A stretch of DNA of 64,000 nucleotides from Pseudomonadota bacterium (GTDB lineage Bacteria; Pseudomonadota; Gammaproteobacteria; Steroidobacterales; Steroidobacteraceae). Location of the stretch: assembly GCA_021792755.1 (NCBI GenBank), contig JAJYUA010000015.1, positions 27,527 to 91,526 on the forward strand. The letters are read 5' to 3'. This document shows, piece by piece, positions 26,395-33,720 of this stretch (position 1 is its first letter; each line of letters begins with the position of its first letter). Position numbers and translations under genes: made by a program. The notes beneath the pieces were generated by a model. That model was not told the DNA's origin. It saw nothing but the letters and a program-made list of their open reading frames with translations, and did no database searches.

Positions 26395-28377
26395 TCAGGA
26401 TCCTCGCCATTCGGTCCGGGTTCGACGGGTGTTCCGATCGGCGCCGCGGCGGATGCCGACATAGCGCAGCGGCTGGGCCTTCATCGGCAGCGGTGCGTGC
26501 GCCGGCACGCGAGCCGGTGCCTCCTCGGGCCGGCCCCTGTCGGCGGCCTGCGCCGGACCTGAGCGCCCGGCGGGGAACGTGTACGGGCCCTCGCGCAACC
26601 GCGCCTCGAGCGCGGCCAGCTCGGCGGGCGGACTGGTCTCCTCGGGAGTCAGAAACAGCCCCCGCCGGCGCATCCATCGTCCGAGCTGCGCGCGGCTCGT
26701 CAACATCGTGAGCGGCACCGAAAGCACCATGCCGGCGAGCACCGGCAGCAGCCAGCCGGTGTAGCGCGGAGCCAGCTCGAGGATGAGAGCGCCCCAGGTC
26801 ACCCCGATGATGACATGCCACTTGTGCCGCCGGAGAGCCTCGAGCCAGCCGATACCGCGATCGCCGCGCTCCTGCGCGCGCCATGCGACGGGCTTGCCGG
26901 CGAGGATGCTGATGACGAAGGTGGTGTGAAACAGCATCATCGCCGGCGCGAGCAGCACGCTGTAGAGCTGCTCGAGCACGAGGCTCGCGACGAGGCGGGG
27001 CGCGCCGCCGAAGCCGCTGCGCAGCGCGCGATCCCGGATCGCGAGCGCCACCGCGAGCATCTTGGGCAGCAGCAGCACCACGCCGGTGAGAGACAGCAGC
27101 GCCGCGATCTCCCCGTCCCGATAGTGCGGCCAGATCGGAAAGAGCGCATGGCTGCCGGGCACGAAGTACTGGTGGCCGTGCAGCGCCTGCAGGATGACCA
27201 CGCTCGAGCTGAGCAGCAGCACGAGCAGCCATAGAGGCGAAGCCACGTACGAGAGCACGCCGCTCAAGAGGTGCACGCGGCTCAGCCAGTACAGACCGCG
27301 TGCCGGGAGAAGACCGAGATGCTGAAGATTGCCCTGTGCCCAGCGGCGATCGCGCCCCGCGTAGTCGATGACGTTGGAGGGAACCTCTTCCCAGCTGCCG
27401 TGATCGCACGGCAGCAGCCATACCTCGAAGCCCGCACGGCGCATGAATGCCGCCTCGACGAAGTCATGGCTCAGGATCTCGCCTCCGAGCGGCGGGGGGC
27501 CCGGCAGGCGCGGCAGATCGCAGTGCGCGGCGAACGCCTTCAGGCGAATGATGGCGTTGTGCCCCCAGTAGTTGCTCTCCCCGAGCTGCCAGAATGCCAG
27601 TCCGCTTGCGAGCATCGGGCTGCTCAAGCGTGTCGCGAACTGGATCAGGCGAGCGAACAGGGTGTCCCGGCCCGCCGGCAGCGGCAGCGCCTGGATGATG
27701 CCGACCCGGGGATGCGCGTCCATCAGGCGGGCAAGCTGCGCCAGCGCCGCGCCGGACATGATGCTGTCGGCATCGAGGACGATCATGTAGTCGTAGGCGC
27801 CTCCCCAGTTGCGCACGAAGTCGGCGATATTGCCGGCCTTGCGCCCGGTGTTGTCCGTGCGGCGACGGTAGAAGAGCCGGCCGCCGGCGTCGTGGCGCGC
27901 CACGAGCTGCGCCCAGGCGCGCTCCTCGGCGGCGGCGATCTGCGGGTCGCGGGTGTCGGAGAGAATGAAAAAGTCGAACACGCCCTGCTCGGGCAGTCTT
28001 GAGACCGAGGACCAGATGACATCGATCCCGGCCGCGACGCGGGTGGTGTCCTCGTTGTGGATGGGCATGACGAGAGCGGTGCGGCTCGCGAGCGCCGCTC
28101 CCGTGGGCGCCGCGGCGAGCATGAGAGGATCGCCGCCGCGCAGGCGCACCACGAAGCCCGCGACCGCGCTCCAGAAGGAGCTCGAGATCCACACGAACAG
28201 GATGAAGAACAGCGCGAGTCCGATCCAATCGAGGTTGCTCACGCCGTTCGCGTGCAGAATGTCCCACATCATCGCGGTCGCCGCCGCGCCCGTGAGCAGC
28301 GTCAGGCCGAAAAAGAGCGTGCGGCGCCAGCGCGCGGCGCGTCGCAGGTCAGCCGCGTGCACCGTCAGCTCGCCCAT
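26395..28377 (-). CDS. opgH: Glucans biosynthesis glucosyltransferase OpgH
   Basis: The 660-aa inner-membrane GT2 synthase makes the linear beta-1,2-glucan backbone from UDP-glucose. There are two N-terminal helices (about residues 15-75), then the cytoplasmic GT domain with ALVMPIHNEDTTRV, IVLDADS, LSHDFVEAA and the QxxRW-like RDRRWAQGNLQHLG, and then about six more helices. The ATG at 28377 overlaps the end of opgG by 13 bp; the frame is open further upstream but those residues belong to opgG reading-frame overlap. E. coli OpgH is 847 aa, so this version lacks the long N- and C-terminal cytoplasmic extensions and is nearer the short xanthomonad (HrpM) size. Confidence 0.94.
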   Translation of the reverse strand: MGELTVHAADLRRAARWRRTLFFGLTLLTGAAATAMMWDILHANGVSNLDWIGLALFFILFVWISSSFWSAVAGFVVRLRGGDPLMLAAAPTGAALASRTALVMPIHNEDTTRVAAGIDVIWSSVSRLPEQGVFDFFILSDTRDPQIAAAEERAWAQLVARHDAGGRLFYRRRTDNTGRKAGNIADFVRNWGGAYDYMIVLDADSIMSGAALAQLARLMDAHPRVGIIQALPLPAGRDTLFARLIQFATRLSSPMLASGLAFWQLGESNYWGHNAIIRLKAFAAHCDLPRLPGPPPLGGEILSHDFVEAAFMRRAGFEVWLLPCDHGSWEEVPSNVIDYAGRDRRWAQGNLQHLGLLPARGLYWLSRVHLLSGVLSYVASPLWLLVLLLSSSVVILQALHGHQYFVPGSHALFPIWPHYRDGEIAALLSLTGVVLLLPKMLAVALAIRDRALRSGFGGAPRLVASLVLEQLYSVLLAPAMMLFHTTFVISILAGKPVAWRAQERGDRGIGWLEALRRHKWHVIIGVTWGALILELAPRYTGWLLPVLAGMVLSVPLTMLTSRAQLGRWMRRRGLFLTPEETSPPAELAALEARLREGPYTFPAGRSGPAQAADRGRPEEAPARVPAHAPLPMKAQPLRYVGIRRGADRNTRRTRTEWRGS

Positions 28378-29924
28378 TGATATGTCCAGGTCTCGGTCAG
28401 AGCCGAGCCATAGAGCCTGAGGTAGCAGCTGAGGTCCACCGGTCGGCCGCCGGTGGGCTTCACGTCGAATGAGACGCGCCATGCGCCATTCTCAGGCAGT
28501 CGCTGCACGAAGATCCGGGAAACGGCCGCGCCGGCCGCCGTGACCTCGGCGCGCACCGGCTGACTGGCTTGCAGGCCCCCGAGCGTGCCCCCGCTGAAGT
28601 CGATGAGCACACGCCGCATTCCCGGCACCGGGTGTCCGGCGCGCATGACGGGACCGAAGCGTGTGGCCACGGCCCGCCCGCCGGGCGGCCAGCGCTCGCC
28701 CGAATGCAGGTAAGAGGACAGCAGGTAGGAGAAGGAGATCGGCCGGCGCGGAATCACCGGCGCGCTCGGCACCCAATAGGCATCGATGTTGTAGTTGGTA
28801 TCGTCCCTGCTCGGGATCTCCACGAGCTCCACGCCGCCGCGGCCCCAGTCCCCGAGCGGTTGAACCCAGTAGCTCGGCCGCTGCTCGAAGCGGGCGGCCG
28901 GGTCCTCGTAGTCGGCGAAGTCGCGGTCGCGCTGGATGAGCCCGAAGCCGCGCGGGTTGTCGTCCATGAAGCGGTTGACCTCGAGCCGCCTCGGGTTCTG
29001 CAGCGGGCGCCACAGCCACTGGCCGGCCCCGGTGTGCATCATGAGCCCGTCGCTGTCGTGCACTTGCGGGCGCCAGTCATAGAAGCGCCGCCGCGCCGAG
29101 TTCACCCCGTACAGGAACGTCGAGGTGAGCGGGGCGATGCCGAGCTTGGCGACGTGAGCTCGCGGGTAGAGCGTGGCGGTGACGGTCACCTGGGTGATGG
29201 CTCCGGGGCGCACGACGAACCGGTAGGCTCCGGTGAGGCTTCGGCTCTCGAGCAGCGCGTAGAGCTTCATCTTGCGTGCGCGTGGGGCCGGGCGCACGAG
29301 CCAGAAATCGGTGAAGTACGGGAACTGCTCGCCGCCGACCGTGGCGGTATCGATGGCGAGGCCCCGAGCCGTCACTCCGTAGACTTGATTGCGGCCGAGC
29401 ACGCGGAAGTAGGACGCGCCGAGAAAGGCGATCACCGGGTCCTCTTGCGCGGGCGTGTTCAGTGGATAGCGCACCGAGAAGCCCGCGAATCCCAGATAGT
29501 CCGGCAGCCGCATCCGCGGCACCGCGGGGCCGAACGTGAACATCGAGGGGCGGTAGGACACCTGGCGCACGCCCGAGGGCAGCACCTCGAAGATTCTCAC
29601 CTGCCGGGTGAACGCGAAGCCGCGGTGATAGAACTCGACGGCGAACCTCGACTGGCCGCGCCACAGGGCGGCGGCGGGCTTGAAGCGGATCTGACGATAC
29701 TGGGCGTACGAGAGCCGGACCAGCGCGCGCGGCAGAGGCGTGGAGCGGATTCGATAAGGGATGGCGGCGCGTCTCTCGGCCAGACGCTTCACGGTTTCGA
29801 AGTTGAAGAGCCGGGGTGGCGGGGGGGACGGGCGCTGCACGCCCGGCTCCGCGGAGCGGCAGGCCGCGGAGGTCATCAGCAGGAGCATCAAATAAGCCAG
29901 CTGTGCTCGATGGACAGATAACAC
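28365..29924 (-). CDS. opgG: Periplasmic glucan biosynthesis protein OpgG
   Basis: The 519-aa MdoG-family protein has an N-terminal hydrophobic signal (about 8-20, AYLMLLLMTSAA) followed by Cys, TSAAC, a possible but imperfect lipobox. Conserved blocks: VEFYHRGFAFTRQVRIFEV, GASYFRVLGRNQVYGVTARGLAIDT, DWRPQVHDSDGLMMHTG, NPRGFGLIQRDRDFADYED, SYWVQPLGDWGRGGVELVEIPS. It is about 35-40 percent like its operon partner OpgD by eye. The start is taken as GTG 29924 because AGGAAAATTG precedes it; TTG 29927 is in frame, and the first ATG (29888) would leave too short a signal. The C-terminus overlaps opgH by 13 bp, so opgG-opgH are translationally coupled. Confidence 0.93.
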   Translation of the reverse strand: MLSVHRAQLAYLMLLLMTSAACRSAEPGVQRPSPPPPRLFNFETVKRLAERRAAIPYRIRSTPLPRALVRLSYAQYRQIRFKPAAALWRGQSRFAVEFYHRGFAFTRQVRIFEVLPSGVRQVSYRPSMFTFGPAVPRMRLPDYLGFAGFSVRYPLNTPAQEDPVIAFLGASYFRVLGRNQVYGVTARGLAIDTATVGGEQFPYFTDFWLVRPAPRARKMKLYALLESRSLTGAYRFVVRPGAITQVTVTATLYPRAHVAKLGIAPLTSTFLYGVNSARRRFYDWRPQVHDSDGLMMHTGAGQWLWRPLQNPRRLEVNRFMDDNPRGFGLIQRDRDFADYEDPAARFEQRPSYWVQPLGDWGRGGVELVEIPSRDDTNYNIDAYWVPSAPVIPRRPISFSYLLSSYLHSGERWPPGGRAVATRFGPVMRAGHPVPGMRRVLIDFSGGTLGGLQASQPVRAEVTAAGAAVSRIFVQRLPENGAWRVSFDVKPTGGRPVDLSCYLRLYGSALTETWTYQWAS

Positions 29925-29927
29925 CAA

Positions 29928-30491
29928 TTTTCCTAGCTTCTAGCATCGGTGCCGTCGGACTTGCATGCATTATTCGTTGCAAGATGGCGCTGAAATGTCA
30001 CCGCACAGAGACAGCCGATGCTCTCGAGCTGACTGTCGCTGTCCGGAGACAGGCTGGTCTCGCGGCACGAGATACCCATTGGGTAGCGGCAGACTAACCC
30101 ATTTGGCATTTGGTGTGCCAGAAAAAGTCCGCGTTGCCGGCCGAGAGTGGGATCGCCGTCAAATGATGGCGTCGAGAGTCAACTTCGCTCCTGCGGCGCT
30201 GTGGCGCGATGCCGTTCAGGACGCCGATGCGACTGCCTGCTGCAGATTACTTGGGTATGGTTCGGCGAACGGTCGTTCTGGGCTGTCACCTTGCCGGTAC
30301 TTCTGTCGGCGCGATGGCCGAAAGGGTGTATCGCAAGAGCGCCAGCTCGGCAGTGACACTGACCACCGCCCGGCGGTGCCCGCTCCTGTGCGGGTGCGTG
30401 AGAGTGCCCTTTGCTTCGCGGGCGATGATGCCGGCGACGCGGTCGGCTTCGGGATCCGACAGGTGTCTGACGTTCGGCATCCGCGCCATCC
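29928..30491. other. Unassigned region downstream of ssrA
   Basis: This 564-bp stretch lies between opgG and the ssrA 3' hairpin. It is visibly less GC-rich than its surroundings. The longest plus-strand frame through it (29965-30840) also covers the ssrA intron and is not a gene. A 67-codon minus-strand frame, 30286-30492 (MARMPNVRHLSDPEADRV...), has good codon composition but no family I recognise. The promoter of opgGHD must lie in its left part. The 3' end of ssrA is a classic integration site, so this may be residue of a lost element. Confidence 0.4.
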
Positions 30492-30527
30492 GCCCGTGTT
30501 CCCGGCCGGATGGCCGGGAACACGGGC
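30492..30527 (-). terminator. Strong hairpin 5 nt after ssrA
   Basis: A perfect 16-bp inverted repeat (30492-30507 with 30512-30527, loop GGAT) begins just after the CCA end of ssrA (CCA at 30533-30535). The arms are GCCCGTGTTCCCGGCC and its complement. It lacks a T-tract. It could terminate ssrA, protect the 3' end until RNase processing, or be the terminal repeat of a small element. The position makes a transcription-end role the simplest reading. Confidence 0.6.
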
Positions 30528-30549
30528 ACCGTTGGTGGAGGCGGGGGGA

Positions 30550-30839
30550 CAGTGCCTCCGCCGCTTTCGCGGCGGCCTGGACTATGCCTTCATCCGCACC
30601 GTTGCCGGCGTGGATGCGGAGCGTATTATCCCGCCGCAATGCGGCGGAATCCTAGTGCCCTCCCAGGACCCTTCAGGCCCCCGGAAGGTCTATGAGTCTC
30701 TACAGGGCGGGCCTGAGGTTGGCCCTCTTCCCACCCCTCGGCGTTGCCATGGCACTCTGCCTTCCCGGAAAAGCGCCGGCAGGTTTCGCCGATGTGAGCT
30801 CCGTTTACAGCCGACCCTCACGGATCGGCGCGACCCTTG
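30550..30839 (-). ncRNA. Group I intron (Azoarcus-like, subgroup IC3) in the tmRNA T-loop
   Basis: The 290-nt insertion has the conserved group I core. P2 is GCCGAUCC/GGGUCGGC with a GUGA loop (30829-30810). P3 is UCGGCG/CGCCGA (30792-30787 with 30743-30738). The R element GUAGAGACU (30703-30695) and S element AUAGUCC (30585-30579) form P7 and the guanosine site. P8 is UCCGCA/UGCGGA. P9 is CCGCCGC-GAAA-GCGGCGG (30575-30558). GGCGAAACC, AUGGCAACGCCGAG and GAAGGCAUAGUCCAGG are almost identical to the Azoarcus tRNA-Ile intron as I recall it. The 5' splice site follows a U (30840), P1 can form with GUCGC (30833-30829), and the last base is G. There is no endonuclease ORF. It should self-splice to restore the T-arm. 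Confidence 0.92.
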
Positions 30840-31053
30840 ATCGAACCCCCGTCCGCAAGCCCTAGACTTCAGGCTCTACGTACGTAGCCCTCTCTTTGGT
30901 TCTCGCGCCGCGCTACCCGAGGGGCAGGGAAGACGAAGCGCCAGCGGACGGTGACTCTTAACGGTCCGGCCCGTCGCACGCCGGATCGCGAGCCTGTGAG
31001 CGCGTCCCCCGAGTCGACCGCACAGGCACGGACCGGTCGGAGGTCAGCCGCGA

Positions 31054-31086
31054 TTAGGCGGCGAGAGCGAAGTTGTCGTCGTTGGC
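31054..31086 (-). other. tmRNA tag-peptide reading frame
   Basis: Read on the minus strand from 31086 this encodes A-N-D-D-N-F-A-L-A-A then TAA (31056-31054). It is the proteolysis tag; E. coli has ANDENYALAA. The resume codon is GCC. The C-terminal ALAA is the ClpXP degron, and the AND start is the SspB contact. The frame lies about 90 nt into the RNA, the normal place. It matches known tags in length and pattern. Confidence 0.95.
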
Positions 31087-31187
31087 AACTATGGTTTTGC
31101 AGCGTGATTTACGAGGGCACTGCGCCTCGGTACGCCCCTGAAGGTTCGCAACCCGCGTCGAAACCGGTCGCCCCCAAAGGTAGCCAC

Positions 31188-31216
31188 AGCATACCTCAAA
31201 GCCGCATGAGCGTGCA
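31188..31216 (-). promoter_or_regulatory. Putative ssrA promoter
   Basis: On the minus strand a TATGCT -10 (31193-31188) lies 12 bp before the mature 5' end of tmRNA. The region 17 bp further upstream reads TGCACG, a poor -35. The -10 distance fits a primary start close to the mature 5' end with short trimming by RNase P. Confidence 0.45.
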
Positions 31217-31469
31217 CGACTTCTTCAGCGCGTCATCCTTTGCGCGGGGTCTTCATCGCGGAGCGTCCTGAGCCCCGGGGTGACAGACGCTTCAGCCGCC
31301 AGTGACTCCTGGCGCAGACGATTTTCATCCGCTTGCCCGATTCCCGTATCGGCCGCGGTTTGCAGCCGCCTGCCCGCTGCGGCGAGCCGGTTCCCTCGTC
31401 TGCGTGCTTTGTGTATCGTTCGCCACTTTTCAAGTCTGCGGTCGCGGACCGGCTTCGGAGGCTCGATCG

Positions 31470-32345
31470 ATGAGGATGCAGAGCGTGGCGCTGCTCGGTG
31501 CCGCCTTGGCGATTTGCGGCATTGCTTCGGCGGCTGCCGGCACCACTTCGGCCACGCAGGACAACGCCTCGACCGCTCACCGCAAGGGGCGAGCCCACTC
31601 GAAGTGGGCGACTCACGGGGAGATCGGCTTCGTCATGGCTCGCGGCGTCACGACGACTAAAAGCGGAGACGTCAAGCTGAGTGCGGCGCACAGGCTAGGG
31701 CGCTGGACGTACAGCGGCGGCTTCACGGCCCTTTACGCCAGCACCGATCATGTGACCACCCAGCAGGACATGAACGGACGGCTTCAGGTCGATATGGCGC
31801 TGAGCAAGCGCACGTTCTGGTTCACAGGGCTGAATTACGACCGCAACCTCTTCGACGGCTTCGCGTACCAGGAGAGCGCGGCGAGCGGTCTGGGCCGGGT
31901 TCTGATGGAGACGAACCAGACCCATCTCTCCATCGAGCTCGGCGCGGGCTATCGACGCGAGCTGCCGGAGGCGCTGGTGCTGAACAGTTTTGGCGGTGTC
32001 AAAAGCCTTACGCGCGGTTCCGTGGTGGGCGATGCGGTGCTGCACGCGGTCATGAAGTTCGCGTATTCGTTCAGTTCCTCGACGAAGCTGCTGAACAGCC
32101 TGCTGGTGGAATCCGGCGCGAGCGATACCATGACGATGGACAATCTGTCGCTTCAAGTCAAGATGGACACGACTCTTGCGCTTTCGGTGGGGTTGCAGGC
32201 GACCAACAACACCAATCCGTCGTTGGGGAACGCGCCGCACACGAACACCGTGATGACGCTCAATCTGGTCTATCAATTCAAGACGAAGAATCTCTCGCCG
32301 GGCCCGCCGATGCACTCCTTGCTGGACAGCTTCGATGTGCCGTAG
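31470..32345 (+). CDS. DUF481-like outer-membrane beta-barrel protein
   Basis: The 291-aa protein has a Sec signal (MRMQSVALLGAALAICGIASAAAG). The mature part shows alternating polar/hydrophobic strands with aromatic ends, many Ser/Thr/Asn and repeated patterns such as SKRTFWFTGLNYDRNLFDGF, LSIELGAGYRREL, LKFAYSFSSSTKLLNSLLVE and TVMTLNLVYQFKTKNL, which match DUF481/YdiY-type outer-membrane proteins. Function is unknown for this family. The ATG at 31470 has GGAGG 8 nt upstream. It is an isolated gene transcribed away from ssrA and convergent with smpB (15 bp between stops). Confidence 0.75.
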   Translation: MRMQSVALLGAALAICGIASAAAGTTSATQDNASTAHRKGRAHSKWATHGEIGFVMARGVTTTKSGDVKLSAAHRLGRWTYSGGFTALYASTDHVTTQQDMNGRLQVDMALSKRTFWFTGLNYDRNLFDGFAYQESAASGLGRVLMETNQTHLSIELGAGYRRELPEALVLNSFGGVKSLTRGSVVGDAVLHAVMKFAYSFSSSTKLLNSLLVESGASDTMTMDNLSLQVKMDTTLALSVGLQATNNTNPSLGNAPHTNTVMTLNLVYQFKTKNLSPGPPMHSLLDSFDVP

Positions 32346-32360
32346 CGAGCGAGCCCCCGA

Positions 32361-32834
32361 TCAAACCCCGCGTCTGAGCAGCCGCGCCTTGTCTCGCTGC
32401 CAGTCTCGCTCCTTCTCCACGGCACGCTTGTCGTGCTGTTTCTTGCCCTTGGCGAGACCGACGGAAAGTTTCGCCCGTCCGTTCTTCCAGTAAAGCTCCA
32501 GCGGCACCAGAGTATAGCCCTTGCGCTCGACGGCGCCGATCAGACCGTTGAGCTCGCTGTGGTGCAGCAGGAGCTTGCGCGTGCGCACGGGGTCGGCGAG
32601 CACGTGGCTTGAGGCGGCGGTCAGCGGCGAGATGTGCGCGCCGATGAGGAAGGCCTCGCCACCTCTTAGATAGACGTACGCCTCCTTGAGCTGGGCGCGA
32701 CCGGCACGCATGGCCTTGACCTCCCAGCCCTGCAGGGCGAGCCCCGCCTCGTAGCGCTCCTCGATGAAGTAATCGAAGCGTGCCTTGCGGTTCTCGGCGA
32801 TCAGCCGGGAGGAGGGATCGGCCTTGGGGGGCAT
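32361..32834 (-). CDS. smpB: SsrA-binding protein SmpB
   Basis: The 157-aa protein (E. coli 160) binds the tRNA-like domain of tmRNA and is required for trans-translation. It has the OB-like barrel ([52 protein letters not shown]), LLLHHSEL and the C-terminal basic tail [12 protein letters not shown]...[16 protein letters not shown] that enters the ribosomal mRNA channel. The ATG at 32834 gives the canonical N-terminus; a TTG at 32849 would add five residues. It is divergent from ratA as in most gammaproteobacteria. Its RNA partner gene lies downstream at 30533-31175. Confidence 0.97.
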   Translation of the reverse strand: MPPKADPSSRLIAENRKARFDYFIEERYEAGLALQGWEVKAMRAGRAQLKEAYVYLRGGEAFLIGAHISPLTAASSHVLADPVRTRKLLLHHSELNGLIGAVERKGYTLVPLELYWKNGRAKLSVGLAKGKKQHDKRAVEKERDWQRDKARLLRRGV

Positions 32835-32945
32835 GAGCGAGGATGGCAATTCGAGGGAGGTTGGCTATTGTAGCCTGAGCGGGCCCAGCGCAGGCGGGAC
32901 GCTGGCCCTTGTGGCGGCGGGGCCGATCCTGGGACAATCCGGACC

Positions 32946-33395
32946 ATGCGAGAAGTCAAGCGCTCGGCGCTCATTGCTTTGCCGCCGCCGCGGCTGTTTG
33001 CGCTCATCAACGATATCGAGAGCTATCCCCAGTTCCTGCCGTGGTGCTCCCATGCGCGGGTGCTCTCCCGTACCGAGCGCGAGATCGTGGCGACGATCGG
33101 CGTGCATCGCGGACCTTTGCACGCGGAGTTTACCACGCGCAACGAGCTGGACCCGGACCGCAGGGTGACGATGCGCCTCATCAAAGGCCCGTTCACCATG
33201 CTCGAGGGCGAGTGGCGGATCACGCCCGCCGGCGAGGGCTCGATGGTGGAGTTGGCGCTGCGCTTCCAATTGAAGAACACGCTGTCGGCCATGCTGTTCG
33301 AGCAGAAATTCGCCGAGACGATCGGCTCGCTGGTCGATGCGTTCGTTGCGCGAAGCCGCGCCATGCATCCGGCTGCGGGCCTCGCGAGTCCGTGA
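32946..33395 (+). CDS. ratA: RatA-family START-domain protein (ribosome association toxin / CoQ10-binding)
   Basis: The 149-aa SRPBCC/START domain protein has IESYPQFLPWCSHARVLSR and MRLIKGPFTMLEGEW...ALRFQLKN, the hallmarks of RatA/COQ10. In E. coli RatA was described as blocking 70S formation; in mitochondria the homologue COQ10 binds coenzyme Q and helps respiration. The next gene rnfH starts inside its stop codon (GTGA). The gene faces smpB across 111 bp. Confidence 0.93.
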   Translation: MREVKRSALIALPPPRLFALINDIESYPQFLPWCSHARVLSRTEREIVATIGVHRGPLHAEFTTRNELDPDRRVTMRLIKGPFTMLEGEWRITPAGEGSMVELALRFQLKNTLSAMLFEQKFAETIGSLVDAFVARSRAMHPAAGLASP

Positions 33396-33676
33396 GCGGC
33401 CCCGGCGGCAAGCGCTGCCTGGTGGCCTATGCCACCGGACGGCGCCAGCTGCTCTTGACGGTGGATCTGCCAGCCGATGCCAACATCGGTGATGCCATCG
33501 AGGCGGCGCGCCGTCTGGCGCCGCACGAGGACGTTCCGTGGGAAAGCGCGCCGGCGGGCGTCTTCGGCGAGATCCGCAGCCGCAGCGACGTACCCGCCGA
33601 CGGGGACCGGATCGAGCTGTACCGCCCGCTGCGCCAGGATCCCAAGGAAAAACGCAGAGCCCGGCTGAGACGTTAG
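33392..33676 (+). CDS. rnfH: RnfH family ubiquitin-like protein
   Basis: The 94-aa protein begins at a GTG (33392) overlapping the ratA stop by 4 bp (GTGA). It has the beta-grasp pattern RCLVAYATGRRQLLLTVDLPADANIGDAIEAARRL, then ...VGVFGEIRSRSDVPADGDRIELYRPL, followed by a basic tail PKEKRRARLRR, as in RnfH. The family is small and its function is not firmly known, although ratA-rnfH was proposed as an antitoxin-toxin pair. Coupling with ratA is conserved. Confidence 0.9.
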   Translation: MSGPGGKRCLVAYATGRRQLLLTVDLPADANIGDAIEAARRLAPHEDVPWESAPAGVFGEIRSRSDVPADGDRIELYRPLRQDPKEKRRARLRR

Positions 33677-33720
33677 GCGGTTGCCATCGGGCGGGACACC
33701 GCGGGCGCAGCGCAATGGCT

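Larger units (their letters stand above)
30533..31175 (-). ncRNA. ssrA: Transfer-messenger RNA gene, split by a group I intron
   Basis: The 5' end (31175-31169, GGGGGCG) is followed by ACCGGTTTCGACGCGGG, the conserved tmRNA start with D-arm-like loop. The 3' end (30543-30537, CGCCTCC, then A and CCA at 30535-30533) pairs with it to give the 7-bp acceptor stem with one G-U. The tag frame lies at 31086-31054. The T-stem 5' strand GGGGG and loop TTCGAT end at 30840, and the rest of the T-loop and the T-stem 3' strand (T then CCCCC) resume at 30549. Between them lie 290 bp of intron. Exons: 31175-30840 and 30549-30533, a mature RNA of 353 nt (E. coli 363). tmRNA with SmpB rescues stalled ribosomes and tags their products. 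smpB is 1.2 kb away on the same strand. Confidence 0.93.

Noticed and set aside
30550..30839. Insertion of an integrative element at the ssrA 3' end
   Set aside because: The insert is only 290 bp, has no integrase or att repeats, and the T-arm is restored exactly by group I splicing.
29965..30840. A 291-codon plus-strand frame
   Set aside because: It runs through the minus-strand ssrA exon 2 and intron, has irregular composition with many Cys/Arg, and no family signal.
30533..31175. Permuted or two-piece tmRNA
   Set aside because: The exons are in the normal order, the split is in the T-loop rather than the tag region, and the insertion has the group I core; a permuted gene would have the 3' part first.
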